Origin: Spirosoma linguale DSM 74
GTDB taxonomy: Bacteria > Bacteroidota > Bacteroidia > Cytophagales > Spirosomataceae
NCBI GenBank assembly: GCA_000024525.1
Contig: CP001769.1
Location: 6,419,001 to 6,483,000 of the forward strand
DNA: 64,000 bases
Reading direction: 5' to 3'
The notes beneath the pieces are model-generated. The model saw only the letters and a program-made list of their open reading frames with translations, did not search any database and was not told the origin of the DNA. How positions within the stretch are numbered: position 1 is the stretch's first letter; every line of letters begins with the position of its first letter. Positions 53,311 through 61,886 of the stretch are shown piece by piece. A program made the position numbers and the translations under genes.

Positions 53311-54264
53311 TTATCGTAGTAGTTGCGCCCGTAACGAAGTATCGGCGGGGGTGTTATGGTTCCAGTAATCAGATTGGATGGTCTTTTTCAGAACGGCACG
53401 GGATGTGAGAAGGTTATCTTTGCTCGGGTACGTCTCTGCCCACCCCACAATGGTATGCGGGAACTCGCCTTCGAAAATAATGCGTAGAGACCGGTCGTCG
53501 GTCGGATATTCGATGACGTACGCTTTCAGTAACTTTCCCGGATACAGTACCCCTTCGTAGGATTCCAGTTTCGCCCGGGCTGCCAGCGGTTCGAGTTTCC
53601 GGTGACGCAGCCGCGCGGTTATGGTACCCGGAATAAGCTGAATGTCCCCAATTGGCAATTTATCGGGCGCAATGCGAATACGGCTCCAGAGTTCATCTTC
53701 CAGCATCGCTTTGGGCACTGCATACGCTTCGTCGGCTTCCGGCTCAATGTACGATTTGCCCGTTACCTGGTATTCATTCGTCCGGTAGTTGAGTTGGAGG
53801 TAGCTATGCCCCGACCAGTCCTGCGCCGTAATACTGACTTTCAGCGTATTAGTAAAAATGGGGCTGTTGATGGGTGTAAACACCGATGTAGCCAGCGAAT
53901 AATCTTCCAGACCAGCGGCAAAGGTTCTGAACAGATTCGCCTTTAGCACCGGAATGACCTTGTCGCGGCTGGCTTCGGTTGCTGACTGAACCTGACTATC
54001 GGTTCGAAAGTCTTCGACGGCAAAGATCAGCCGGGCCTCCCCCGTGTGAAGTGCCCCCGCCTGAGCCTGTTCGAGACGGTAGGTGTTTATTTCCGCTTTT
54101 CCGGCCTGCCAGTAGGTTGTGAAAGCCGCTGGCAAAACGGTGGTAACAGCTGGTGGCGCAGCAACAGACGGTTTCTGAAAAACGGTCGCTTTTACGGCAA
54201 ACGCAAACCCGACAGCAAGGATGAGGATTATCAGCAGGAAGTTTTTCGTGACGAACGTTTTCAT
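53311..54264 (-). CDS. Exported protein of the type often labelled 'septum formation inhibitor Maf-like'
   Basis: The 317-residue product begins with a membrane-spanning leader (FLLIILILAVGFAFAVKATV). The part FTTYWQAGKAEINTYRLEQA, then LIFAVEDFRTDSQV and YLQLNYRTNEYQVTGKSY, is typical of a Bacteroidota group that databases sometimes call septum formation inhibitor Maf. It shows no true Maf motif, so I treat the function as unknown. The start at 54264 fits the leader; the frame is open to 54291. It precedes the vWA-like lipoprotein gene. Confidence 0.6.
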   Translation of the reverse strand: MKTFVTKNFLLIILILAVGFAFAVKATVFQKPSVAAPPAVTTVLPAAFTTYWQAGKAEINTYRLEQAQAGALHTGEARLIFAVEDFRTDSQVQSATEASRDKVIPVLKANLFRTFAAGLEDYSLATSVFTPINSPIFTNTLKVSITAQDWSGHSYLQLNYRTNEYQVTGKSYIEPEADEAYAVPKAMLEDELWSRIRIAPDKLPIGDIQLIPGTITARLRHRKLEPLAARAKLESYEGVLYPGKLLKAYVIEYPTDDRSLRIIFEGEFPHTIVGWAETYPSKDNLLTSRAVLKKTIQSDYWNHNTPADTSLRAQLLR

Positions 54265-54351
54265 AATGAGACAGTCTGGCACTGACTGCATTGCAAAAGT
54301 CTGGCAGTTTCGCTTATCTTACAACTGTTTACCGAAACGATTTCCTCAATT

Positions 54352-55983
54352 ATGATACGACCTCTCACCCACCTGGCTTTTATTCTTCACTTTACATTCT
54401 TCATTATCCATTCCTTATCGGCCCAGGTAGAAAAGTCTCCGCCCCGGCACGAAGGCGATGGCCCCTTTGGTAAACTCATCATCCGGGGTGTTACGCTCGT
54501 TAATAGTACCGGTGCCCCACCCGTTGGGCCGATGGATATTGTGGTCGAGAAAAACCGGATTACGCAAATCAGGCAGGTAGGCTATCCCGGCGTGCCGATC
54601 GACCCGAAAGGCCGTCCGCAGGCATCGCCCGGCGACAAAGAGCTGAACTGCGAAGGTATGTATCTGATGCCCGGCTTCATTGATATGCACGGCCACATTG
54701 GCGGCCAGGCACAGGGTGCCAGTGCCGAGTATGTCTTTAAACTCTGGCTCGGGCACGGCATTACCACCATCCGCGACCCATCGTGCGGCAATGGCCTCGA
54801 CTGGGTACTTGAGCATCGCGCCAAAAGTGACCGGAACGAAATTACCGCTCCCCGCATTAAAGCGTACACCGTTTTCGGGCAGGGGGCCAAAGAACCCATC
54901 AGCACCGTAGAGCAAGCCCGCGCCTGGGTACAGCAAAACGCAAAAAAAGGGGCCGATGGCATCAAATTTTTTGGTGCAGAACCTAATATATTCCGGGCAG
55001 CCCTGGAAGAAAACAAGAAGCTGGGATTGCGTTCGGCCTGCCACCACGCGCAGCTGGAAGTAGCCCGAATGAATGCACTGGCAACGGCCAAAGCCGGTTT
55101 GACCTCCCTCGAACACTGGTACGGTCTGCCCGAAGCCCTGTTCGACGACAAGACGGTTCAGAACTACCCCGCCAATTACAACTACAACAACGAACAGAAC
55201 CGCTTTGAAGAAGCCGGGAACCTCTGGCAACAGGCCGCCAAACCCGGCACCGACCGCTGGAATAAGGTGATGGACGAACTCATTGGGCTGGATTTCACCC
55301 TCGACCCGACTTTCAACATTTACGAAGCCAACCGGGAGCTGATGCTGGCCCGGCGCGCTGAGTGGCACGACGACTACACGATGCCAAGCCTGTGGCGTTT
55401 CTACGGCCCGAGCCGGATTTCGCACGGGTCGTACTGGCATTCGTGGGGTACGGAGCAGGAGGTGGCCTGGAAGAAAAACTACCAGCTTTGGATGGCGTTT
55501 ATCAACGAATACAAAAACCGGGGCGGGCGCGTAACGGCGGGTTCGGATTCGGGCTTTATTTACCAGCTTTACGGCTTTGCCTACATCCGCGAACTCGAAC
55601 TCCTCCGCGAAGCCGGTTTCCACCCACTCGAAGTAATCCGGGCGGCCACCCTGAAAGGTGCCGAAGCCCTCGGCATGGCCGACCAGATCGGCTCGGTTGA
55701 AGTCGGCAAACTCGCCGATTTTGTCATTGTCGACCAGAATCCGCTCGCCAACCTGAAGGTACTATATGGTACGGGGGCTATTCACCTGAACGACAAAAAC
55801 GAAGTAGAGCGCGTTGGCGGAGTTACCTACACCGTAAAAGACGGCGTGGTTTATGACGCGAAGAAGCTACTGGCCGATGTTCGGAAACTGGTAGCCGATG
55901 CTAAGCAAAAAGAGAATTTCGAGATCACGCAGCCCGGCGTTCCGGCCAAAGCGGGCAAAGTATCGGGTGGTGCGAAGAACTAA
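54352..55983 (+). CDS. Exported amidohydrolase
   Basis: The 543-residue protein has a signal peptide (HFTFFIIHSLSAQ) and an amidohydrolase barrel. Visible metal-site parts are the HxH in GFIDMHGHIGG, a Lys in ADGIKFFGAEP, His in RSACHHAQLE and SLEHWYG, and Asp in TAGSDSGFIYQ. The C-terminal DQIGSVEVGKLADFVIVDQNP is the standard return to the beta domain. It probably hydrolyses a cyclic amide or peptide bond in the periplasm. The substrate is unknown. It is divergent from the Maf-like gene. Confidence 0.87.
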   Translation: MIRPLTHLAFILHFTFFIIHSLSAQVEKSPPRHEGDGPFGKLIIRGVTLVNSTGAPPVGPMDIVVEKNRITQIRQVGYPGVPIDPKGRPQASPGDKELNCEGMYLMPGFIDMHGHIGGQAQGASAEYVFKLWLGHGITTIRDPSCGNGLDWVLEHRAKSDRNEITAPRIKAYTVFGQGAKEPISTVEQARAWVQQNAKKGADGIKFFGAEPNIFRAALEENKKLGLRSACHHAQLEVARMNALATAKAGLTSLEHWYGLPEALFDDKTVQNYPANYNYNNEQNRFEEAGNLWQQAAKPGTDRWNKVMDELIGLDFTLDPTFNIYEANRELMLARRAEWHDDYTMPSLWRFYGPSRISHGSYWHSWGTEQEVAWKKNYQLWMAFINEYKNRGGRVTAGSDSGFIYQLYGFAYIRELELLREAGFHPLEVIRAATLKGAEALGMADQIGSVEVGKLADFVIVDQNPLANLKVLYGTGAIHLNDKNEVERVGGVTYTVKDGVVYDAKKLLADVRKLVADAKQKENFEITQPGVPAKAGKVSGGAKN

Positions 55984-56166
55984 TCGGCTCACGAAGAATG
56001 ACTACGTTGAGTAGTTCTACATCACCACGCCAATTATTCAGTTCCATATCCGGAAAAGTTTATGGCCGAAACGGATAAAGTGAACGAGTAATAAGGATGA
56101 AACATGTGTCGGCATTAAAGACCATCTGTTTTTAAAATTCGGGTATTTATCTCTCAGTATTATCTG

Positions 56167-56174
56167 TATTTTTG
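56167..56174 (+). promoter_or_regulatory. Bacteroidota-type -7 box (TATTTTTG)
   Basis: TATTTTTG fits TAnnTTTG and lies 21 bp before the TM2 gene start at 56195. No clear -33 element was seen. Confidence 0.4.
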
Positions 56175-56194
56175 AGGGTAACTACACTCTTTTT

Positions 56195-56644
56195 ATGAAC
56201 ATGAAACATTTCTTGATTTTTTGCCTGCTCACCGTGGCAACCTTGACAACGCGGGCTGCCGATCTCTCCGCAGACGCTTATGTAATTAATGATCAGCAAG
56301 TGGAACAGCTAATCGCCCAGAGCGAAGACGTTAGCCTTGCCGCTGTAAGCACCAACCTACTCGAAAGCCAGCAGTTGGCAGGTAGCTTAACGGGCACCAC
56401 CCGTGTAAAAGCGAACAAAGACTTTGTTGCTGCTTTATTGCTTGACCTTTTCCTCGGTGGCTTTGGTATTCACCGGTTATACCTGGGTACACAAACCCTG
56501 ACCTGGGTTGGGTATATTTTGACTTGCGGTGGTATTTTTGGTGTTGTCCCCCTCGTTGACCTTGTCGTGCTAATCATACACCATGAAGATATTTCTCCCT
56601 ACGTCGACAACTCGAAGTTTTTTATGTGGGCGAATAACTACTGA
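56195..56644 (+). CDS. TM2-domain protein
   Basis: The 149-residue product has a signal peptide (FLIFCLLTVATLTTRAA), a soluble stretch (25-75) and a C-terminal TM2 domain: ALLLDLFLGGFGIHRLYLGT then GYILTCGGIFGVVPLVDLVV, two membrane segments with the conserved G-HR-YLG turn. TM2 proteins of bacteria have no settled function. It starts at 56195 (a second ATG follows at 56201). Confidence 0.8.
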   Translation: MNMKHFLIFCLLTVATLTTRAADLSADAYVINDQQVEQLIAQSEDVSLAAVSTNLLESQQLAGSLTGTTRVKANKDFVAALLLDLFLGGFGIHRLYLGTQTLTWVGYILTCGGIFGVVPLVDLVVLIIHHEDISPYVDNSKFFMWANNY

Positions 56645-56756
56645 TTAGTGAAGTGAGTGAAGAAGTGGAGTGAGTAAACGGTTGGCGCATAAGCAAGATC
56701 TTCGTCAGCCACTTACTCACTCCACTTCTTCACATACTCCACTACTTCACCATCTC
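56642..56756. repeat. GAGTG-rich inverted repeat between converging genes
   Basis: GTGAAGAAGTGGAGTGAGTAA (56657-56677, 21 bp) pairs perfectly with its complement at 56713-56733. The flanking sequence continues the GTGAAGTGA style seen at 51417-51540. It spans the gap between the TM2 gene and the opposite operon end and may terminate both. Confidence 0.7.
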
Positions 56757-57593
56757 CAGCACCTGCTGCCGTACGTTCGCATTAAACGCAGCCGCCCGGC
56801 GTTGATTTAACTGTCGTACAAGTACCTCCGCCCTTCGCACGCCCCCCGCGTGAAACGAGCCAAATAATCCCGCCCCAACGCCCCAGGCGGATAGGTAATA
56901 GCCCTGCAAAAAGCTCGTAACCCCAAAATACAAGCCCGCCGACTGCATAACAATGCTTAAAGCTGCTTCGCCGGGTCTGCCCGCGTAGAATTGTCCGGCA
57001 CCCGGAATAAAGGTCGATAGCCATTGGGCTTTCTTTTCGCTTTTTAGCTCGGGGATTTGCTGGTAAGGGACCGACAAGGTGTCGGCCTGGGCCATCACCG
57101 CCAGTTCGTGATAGGCTACCGATGCTTCGGGCCAGCGTCGTAATTCGTTCAGGGAAAGCACTCTAATAGCTATTAGTAATGGAGATACCGGCGTATCTGG
57201 GTGCAGGTATGGCAACCGATCCAGCAACGAAAGGGCGTTCTCAAATTGCCCGGCCAGGTACGCGCACAGTATCTGCTCCCGCCGAAGCGGATACAGCAAA
57301 CTATCCGGATAGCTGGGTTGAACCTGACCGTTGAGAAACGTAACTGCCTGCGCATATAAGCCTTGCTGTTTCAGGCAACGCGCCTTTCCAATGGACGCCC
57401 CAAACTGTAAATCCGGCGATTCGGCAGTATACAATACCCGCTCGTAACCCACCCGAGCCGCCAGAAACTGGCCTGATGCGAAGAGCGAATCGGCCTGTGC
57501 GAGCGGGTTCTGTGCGCTAGCGATTAAGCAGATTCCGCAAAGGAATGTGCATATCAAACAAAATCTTGTTGTCATAACCCCGGTTAAATTCAT
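56742..57593 (-). CDS. Exported TPR-like protein with C-terminal membrane segments
   Basis: The 283-residue product has a signal peptide (CLICTFLCGICLIASAQ), TPR-like helical repeats (30-180; QADSLFASGQFLAARVGYE) and then FIPGAGQFYAGRPGEAALS plus two membrane segments. The GAGQFYAG motif also occurs in the next protein upstream and in TM2/DUF5683-type proteins. Translation may start at 57593 or 57575; it overlaps the previous gene by 59-77 bp. Last gene of the YidD operon. Confidence 0.65.
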   Translation of the reverse strand: MNLTGVMTTRFCLICTFLCGICLIASAQNPLAQADSLFASGQFLAARVGYERVLYTAESPDLQFGASIGKARCLKQQGLYAQAVTFLNGQVQPSYPDSLLYPLRREQILCAYLAGQFENALSLLDRLPYLHPDTPVSPLLIAIRVLSLNELRRWPEASVAYHELAVMAQADTLSVPYQQIPELKSEKKAQWLSTFIPGAGQFYAGRPGEAALSIVMQSAGLYFGVTSFLQGYYLSAWGVGAGLFGSFHAGGVRRAEVLVRQLNQRRAAAFNANVRQQVLEMVK

Positions 57594-58389
57594 CGCGCCG
57601 GACTTTTACGGCCAGCGTACTTCCCCAGATATTGCCTATGTAAAACACGGTGAAGAGTGAGCCAAACCCCAGAAAACGCAAACTCGTGGGGCCATCTTTC
57701 CGATAGCCTTCCCAAGTCAGCAAACCCAGCGTCAGCAACGGTAGAAAAGCGGCTATACCCTGTTTCGACTTTCCGGCATACACTTTCCCCGAACCCGGCA
57801 AAACAGCACTAAACAGGCCCGCCAGTGCAGGTGAGCGCCGTTTCTGGGCCGCTAGCCCCTTGCGGTAAGCATCCAGCCGGGTCTCTTCGGCACTTAACGC
57901 ATAGGACGAATAACTGAACCGTTGGCGGAGGGTGTCATAGCGGCTATACCGGCGTTGCAGAAGGGCTACGCCCGCCTGCTCAAAAGCCTTCAACTCGATC
58001 AGTGTAGAATCGGTAGCTGGCAATTCCTGCATGATCGTACGCGACGAGTCGAGCTGGTGTTGAAACGCCAGGCAATAGGCACCAAAGTAACGGGATTTAG
58101 TATAGAAGGATGACGCTGGCGATACCGACAACAAGTGGCTACTGGCTTCATCCAGCGATTTTGTACTGTAAGCCAGCCAGCCCGTTAGGTAGGCCAGTGA
58201 GTCCCGTTGTGAAGCTGTAAGCGATTGTTTATCGAATGCCTGAAGCACGAAAGCGGCCTCGTCGTTCGCTTCCTTTTCGGATAAATAACGGGCAAATTGC
58301 CATTCACGACCAAAACTACCGGTCTGGCAGAAAGCGGGTGTTGACAGAAAGCAGACCAGCACCGGTAGCCAGTAACGAAGTATCCTCAT
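57517..58389 (-). CDS. Exported helical protein with PGSG-KVYAGK membrane domain
   Basis: The 290-residue product has a signal peptide (LVCFLSTPAFC) and helical repeats (25-180) similar in layout to its downstream neighbour. Its C-terminal segment AVLPGSGKVYAGKSKQGIAA precedes two membrane segments. This resembles the same domain as in 56742-57593, so the two look like diverged paralogues. It overlaps the YidD-like gene by 4 bp. Confidence 0.65.
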   Translation of the reverse strand: MRILRYWLPVLVCFLSTPAFCQTGSFGREWQFARYLSEKEANDEAAFVLQAFDKQSLTASQRDSLAYLTGWLAYSTKSLDEASSHLLSVSPASSFYTKSRYFGAYCLAFQHQLDSSRTIMQELPATDSTLIELKAFEQAGVALLQRRYSRYDTLRQRFSYSSYALSAEETRLDAYRKGLAAQKRRSPALAGLFSAVLPGSGKVYAGKSKQGIAAFLPLLTLGLLTWEGYRKDGPTSLRFLGFGSLFTVFYIGNIWGSTLAVKVRRDEFNRGYDNKILFDMHIPLRNLLNR

Positions 58390-58844
58390 CGGTAACGGCT
58401 CAGAGGGTCAAGAATGGTACCATCAGCGGGGCTTATATCCATAGGCGGTACATCCAGCAAACCGATGCGATTGCAACGCATGATACGGTCGGCGCTCAGG
58501 AATACCCCTTTCATGATGCCATATTGTTCGATAGCCTGTTTGCTGAAGTTGGAGCAGGTGATCTGGTAAGGGCAGCTTCGGGCCAGTTGCTGAGACATCA
58601 GCCGCTGATAGCCCAGCATGGCTGTTTTTAAGGCCAGCGAAACCGGATTATACTGCGCCAGCCAGTTTTGCCTCCGGTACTGCACCACCCGGTCTGAATT
58701 ACCAACCCCACGATACTGGGCAAAGGCGGCACTATTCTGAAAGTCACGGTCGGCCAGCAGTTGCCGATCCGATACGGGCACCTGCGCCCGAAGGCCGGTT
58801 GTCACTCCCAGAGTAACGACCAGCAGTGCTATAGCCAGCCTCAT
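58386..58844 (-). CDS. YidD-family protein with signal peptide
   Basis: The 152-residue product has an N-terminal leader (MRLAIALLVVTLGVTTGLRA) and then a YidD domain: SCPYQITCSNFSKQAIEQYG, GVFLSADRIMRCN with the family's conserved Cys and Arg positions. YidD aids membrane-protein insertion with YidC in other bacteria. Here it is exported or anchored, and the canonical rnpA-yidD-yidC setting is absent. It overlaps the LolA-like gene by 4 bp. Confidence 0.78.
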   Translation of the reverse strand: MRLAIALLVVTLGVTTGLRAQVPVSDRQLLADRDFQNSAAFAQYRGVGNSDRVVQYRRQNWLAQYNPVSLALKTAMLGYQRLMSQQLARSCPYQITCSNFSKQAIEQYGIMKGVFLSADRIMRCNRIGLLDVPPMDISPADGTILDPLSRYR

Positions 58845-59533
58845 TGATCCGTTTTGGCCGTTGCCGGAATGGTGTAATCGAAATACGAACTGCTGGCCGC
58901 ATTATTCAGACGAAAATCGGCGTAAACCGTTTTCGACACGGTCGAGTCCTTGTCCTGGTAAACGATTTCGGTTGTGGTAGCCGGAAACGGCCGACCCTCG
59001 ATGGGCTGGTAGTCGTAGTAGAACACCTTCCGGATAATTTTCCCGGCTCCATCCATATAGTGCATATAGATCGGGTTGGCCCGGTCGTACACAATCCGGA
59101 CCCGCTGAATGGGCATTTTGGCGTTGGGGGTTTTGAGCCGCCAGTCGGTAATAATAAGTTTGCCATTTCCCGTTGTTTTATCCTGCACAAATCCGAGACG
59201 GCTCAGGCCCATATCGGCGGTGGTGCCATTCAGGAAAAACGCCAGCTGGGTTGTTTGCGTACTGAAGGATTCGTTCTGGTAGCGAATGACGGCGTTTCGG
59301 CGGGGGTCGTAGATTCGGGTTTCGCCGAGTTTATTGGCCAGGATAACAACTTCACGCGGGAAGGTAAAGTGGGTTACCATATTCCCATTCCGCTGGTAGA
59401 ACATTTCACCCCGAATGGTAACGGATTTACCCCGCTGAACCTGCCGGGTAGTAACCGTAGCCGACAGGCGGTCAATGGTTTGGGGCGACAGCAAGAACAG
59501 ACTACCCGCAAGTAGCAAAAAGACAGGATTCAT
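58841..59533 (-). CDS. LolA-like outer-membrane lipoprotein carrier
   Basis: The product is 230 residues from the ATG at 59533 (a longer frame is open to 59569). A leader (VFLLLAGSLFLLSPQ) precedes a LolA-like half-barrel (VTIRGEMFYQRNGNMVTHFT, VILANKLGETRIYDPR, SVSK-type strands). LolA carries lipoproteins across the periplasm. First gene of an operon with YidD-like and two membrane proteins. That this operon handles envelope-protein delivery is inference. Confidence 0.68.
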   Translation of the reverse strand: MNPVFLLLAGSLFLLSPQTIDRLSATVTTRQVQRGKSVTIRGEMFYQRNGNMVTHFTFPREVVILANKLGETRIYDPRRNAVIRYQNESFSTQTTQLAFFLNGTTADMGLSRLGFVQDKTTGNGKLIITDWRLKTPNAKMPIQRVRIVYDRANPIYMHYMDGAGKIIRKVFYYDYQPIEGRPFPATTTEIVYQDKDSTVSKTVYADFRLNNAASSSYFDYTIPATAKTDQ

Positions 59534-59567
59534 AGACGGTGGGTATTGACTAAGCCCAAAAATAAAC

Positions 59568-59594
59568 AATCCCGGCCATTTAGCGACCGGGATT
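59568..59594 (-). terminator. Terminator of the truncated barrel gene
   Basis: AATCCCGG pairs with CCGGGATT, followed on the minus strand by TGTTTATTTTTG. It would end the remnant at 59638. Confidence 0.55.
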
Positions 59595-59637
59595 GCCTTC
59601 TTAACATAAACTATACCTACTTTACCAGGCCACTACT

Positions 59638-59757
59638 TATAGCTTAAACGTAACGCCCAACTTCAGGGGCGCAACATCTGATCCTAGTTCGGCAAAACCA
59701 CCAACTTTGTCGGAGAAGAAGTAGCGGCCACCAAGGTGATCAGATGTGGTGATTTAT
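59638..59757 (-). pseudogene. 3' remnant of a beta-barrel gene
   Basis: The reading TSDHLGGRYFFSDKVGGFAE, then LGSDVAPLKLGVTFKL and a stop, matches the end of the intact gene at 60839-61357 (HIGGRYFFSDKLGGFAELGS, LATLKLGLTLKL). The rest of the gene is missing; an in-frame TAA lies just upstream. A MITE sits 36 bp away. A truncated paralogue. Confidence 0.75.
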
Positions 59758-59793
59758 AAGCATAAAAAAACCTATAAACTACAATAGTACTTA

Positions 59794-59900
59794 TTGACCC
59801 GTGAATTAGTCCTTAAAGTGTCTCCACTTCCATCCGCCCTTTAGGTTTAGGAATAGCATAAGTTAACCTAGCCGACTTTACAGACTAATTCACGGATCAA
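59794..59900. mobile_element. 107-bp MITE related to the IS630 element
   Basis: Ends are TTGACCCGTGAATTAGTC at 59794 and the complement of TTGATCCGTGAATTAGTC ending at 59900. These match the terminal repeats of the IS at 14002-15070. TA is present on the left (59792-59793); the right has CA. No transposase. It could be mobilised by the IS630 transposase. Confidence 0.8.
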
Positions 59901-60084
59901 CATACCGGTTTAATTATAAATTTTATTGTAAACTTAGCGCATTTTAGAAAAATCAAGAAAGAGGTATGTTATTAACCAAAGATTTATTTTACAAGAAATT
60001 ATAAATTAAATGTGAAAAATAGCGAACTAATGTAGACATTTGTTTATAATTATTGTCTCATTTCACACACTTGATTAATTAAAA

Positions 60085-60780
60085 ATGAAATTATTAACTT
60101 TTCTATTTTTCTTTCTTTGTTTTCAAGCTTTAGCACAATCCAACTTACAGGATGTAATTTATTTAAAGAATGGATCAGTAATACGAGGATTAGTCATTGA
60201 ACAAGTTCCTAATATATCAATCAAGCTACGTACGTCGGATGGAAGTGTATTCGTATATAAAATTACAGAAGTAGAGAAAATTACGAAAGAAGAAAAAATA
60301 AGTACAAGGTCTAACAATTATGAGTTTAAAAAATCTGGATATGTAAACATAGCGGAAATAGGGTATGCTCCAGGTTTATCTAATTCAGAAGGAGCATTTA
60401 TTTTATCTGATGTCAACGGCTACATGATTAACGAAAGTTTTTCTGCTGGAATTGGGGCTGGTATCTCTGTCTTTAACTCTGCAACTTTCATTCCAATATA
60501 TGCTGATTTCCGAGCTTATTTGGGAGACAAAATATCAATCATGATAGTAGGAGATATAGGGTATGGTTTTCAAAGTGGAAATGCATATACAAAATTGAAC
60601 GGACTGTTTGTCAATCCCGCTATTGGAATACGCACCAGCATTACTCAAAAGAATGTAATTATGTTTTCGCTTGGCTATATGAAGCAATTCGTTAGTGCAA
60701 AAGTCAATTTGCTTGGCTACACATATTCGTATAACGATAGCACCAACAACCTATCTCTCAAATTTGGTATTACATTTTAA
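60085..60780 (+). CDS. Outer-membrane beta-barrel-like protein
   Basis: The 231-residue product has a signal peptide (LLTFLFFFLCFQALAQ). Residues 20-70 (QDVIYLKNGSVIRGLVIEQ, ISIKLRTSDGSVFVY) form a small beta domain common at the N-terminus of Bacteroidota barrels. The rest is strand-like and ends NNLSLKFGITF with a terminal Phe. AT-rich compared with most of the window. Its stop codon is the first arm of a 59-bp palindrome. Confidence 0.7.
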   Translation: MKLLTFLFFFLCFQALAQSNLQDVIYLKNGSVIRGLVIEQVPNISIKLRTSDGSVFVYKITEVEKITKEEKISTRSNNYEFKKSGYVNIAEIGYAPGLSNSEGAFILSDVNGYMINESFSAGIGAGISVFNSATFIPIYADFRAYLGDKISIMIVGDIGYGFQSGNAYTKLNGLFVNPAIGIRTSITQKNVIMFSLGYMKQFVSAKVNLLGYTYSYNDSTNNLSLKFGITF

Positions 60781-60836
60781 CAGGCCAATATAGGGGTTTA
60801 CACTGTGACAGTGTAAACCCCTATATTGGCCTGTTA
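60778..60836. terminator. Perfect 59-bp palindrome between converging genes
   Basis: 29-bp arms around a single central G: left arm from TAACAGGCCAATATAGGGG, right arm its exact complement. It contains the stop of the plus gene and lies just before that of the minus gene (60839). Probably a bidirectional terminator; unusually long and perfect. Confidence 0.8.
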
Positions 60837-60838
60837 GG

Positions 60839-61357
60839 CTATAATTTAAGCGTTAGACCTAATTTAAGAGTTGCTAAACTGGAACCTAGTTCAGCAAATC
60901 CCCCTAACTTATCAGAAAAGAAATAACGTCCACCAATGTGTATGGGAGTATACACTGTACTATACGAATCCGAAAGACCTATTGAACGGATATAAGTGTC
61001 CCCATAAGATAATCTATAGTAAGAAATACCTATACCCGCATACAAATCTGCTTTGTCAGTTGACAAATTCAACAATTCATTGAAGTGATAAGAACCACGA
61101 GCGCCAATATCGAAAGAACTAACCCCGTCCCCATAACCACGAAAACCGGCTATACCTCCTACGGTAATATTTTTAATTATACCAACATCAAGTCCAGCAT
61201 TTAATCCAAGACCACTCCCGTTAAAATAACCGTAGCCCCCTACACCAATACCCAAGTTTAAAAACTTTGTTCCCTTATCAACGGCGAGCTGAGCAAACGA
61301 CTGCGTTCCGGCTAATAAGCCAAGAATGAGTAAAATAGAAAAGTTGATTTTTTTCAT
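60839..61357 (-). CDS. Small outer-membrane beta-barrel protein
   Basis: The 172-residue product has a signal peptide (MKKINFSILLILGLLAGTQS), which sets the start at 61357. Strands rich in Gly and aromatic residues (GIGVGGYGYFNGSGLGLNAG) end LATLKLGLTLKL. It is the intact relative of the remnant at 59638-59757. Function unknown. Confidence 0.72.
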   Translation of the reverse strand: MKKINFSILLILGLLAGTQSFAQLAVDKGTKFLNLGIGVGGYGYFNGSGLGLNAGLDVGIIKNITVGGIAGFRGYGDGVSSFDIGARGSYHFNELLNLSTDKADLYAGIGISYYRLSYGDTYIRSIGLSDSYSTVYTPIHIGGRYFFSDKLGGFAELGSSLATLKLGLTLKL

Positions 61358-61575
61358 TTGAATAAACCGATTTACGTTAGAATTCCGGACAAAGTAAACG
61401 TGTATTTGATGGCCTACCAAGCGCAAAAGATATTCACTTATTTATCGGTCGTATACTTTACCGTTACCTAAGTTTAATATACACAATTAAGATTAGTACA
61501 CATTTACAAATAGATTAATGCCCTTTTCACTATACACGAGAAGAAAATTTCTGGATGATTATTGAAAGTGATTAC

Positions 61576-61609
61576 AAAAAAAGGCTGCCCATTTGAGCAG
61601 CCTTTTTTT
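61576..61609. terminator. Perfect 13-bp terminator hairpin
   Basis: AAAAAAAGGCTGC pairs with GCAGCCTTTTTTT across CCATTTGA. It has A and T tracts on both sides and can act in both directions. Confidence 0.75.
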
Positions 61610-61626
61610 AGTTCATACAGGAGCTA

Positions 61627-61684
61627 TTAAGCCACCTGCGGCTTCAATTTCTCTTTAACAAATTGAAGCAAAGACGTATAATCC
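61627..61684 (-). pseudogene. Possible 3' remnant of a lost gene
   Basis: Nineteen codons (DYTSLLQFVKEKLKPQVA, then TAA) end beside the terminator at 61576. A TAG lies just upstream in frame. It looks like the tail of a gene whose body is gone. Too short to assign. The gap 61685-61886 holds nothing else that I can support. Confidence 0.35.
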
Positions 61685-61886
61685 TAATAACCAGATAGTT
61701 ATGGTATAAATCATATAATAAGGTACAAATAGGGGTCATAATTCAATAATCGCAGCAAACCACCTTGTTTGTCAGTCGGTATCATACCACTATGCATAAT
61801 TAATAGTATACCGTTTAGTAAATCAAAACCTACCATCGGCAATTAATTGTATTCTTTGAAAGAAAAACACCAAACAACCTTCTTTC

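Noticed and set aside
54415..55623. 402-codon minus-strand frame opposite the amidohydrolase
   Set aside because: Lies fully within a well-supported plus-strand gene with all catalytic motifs; an antisense shadow of GC-rich codons.
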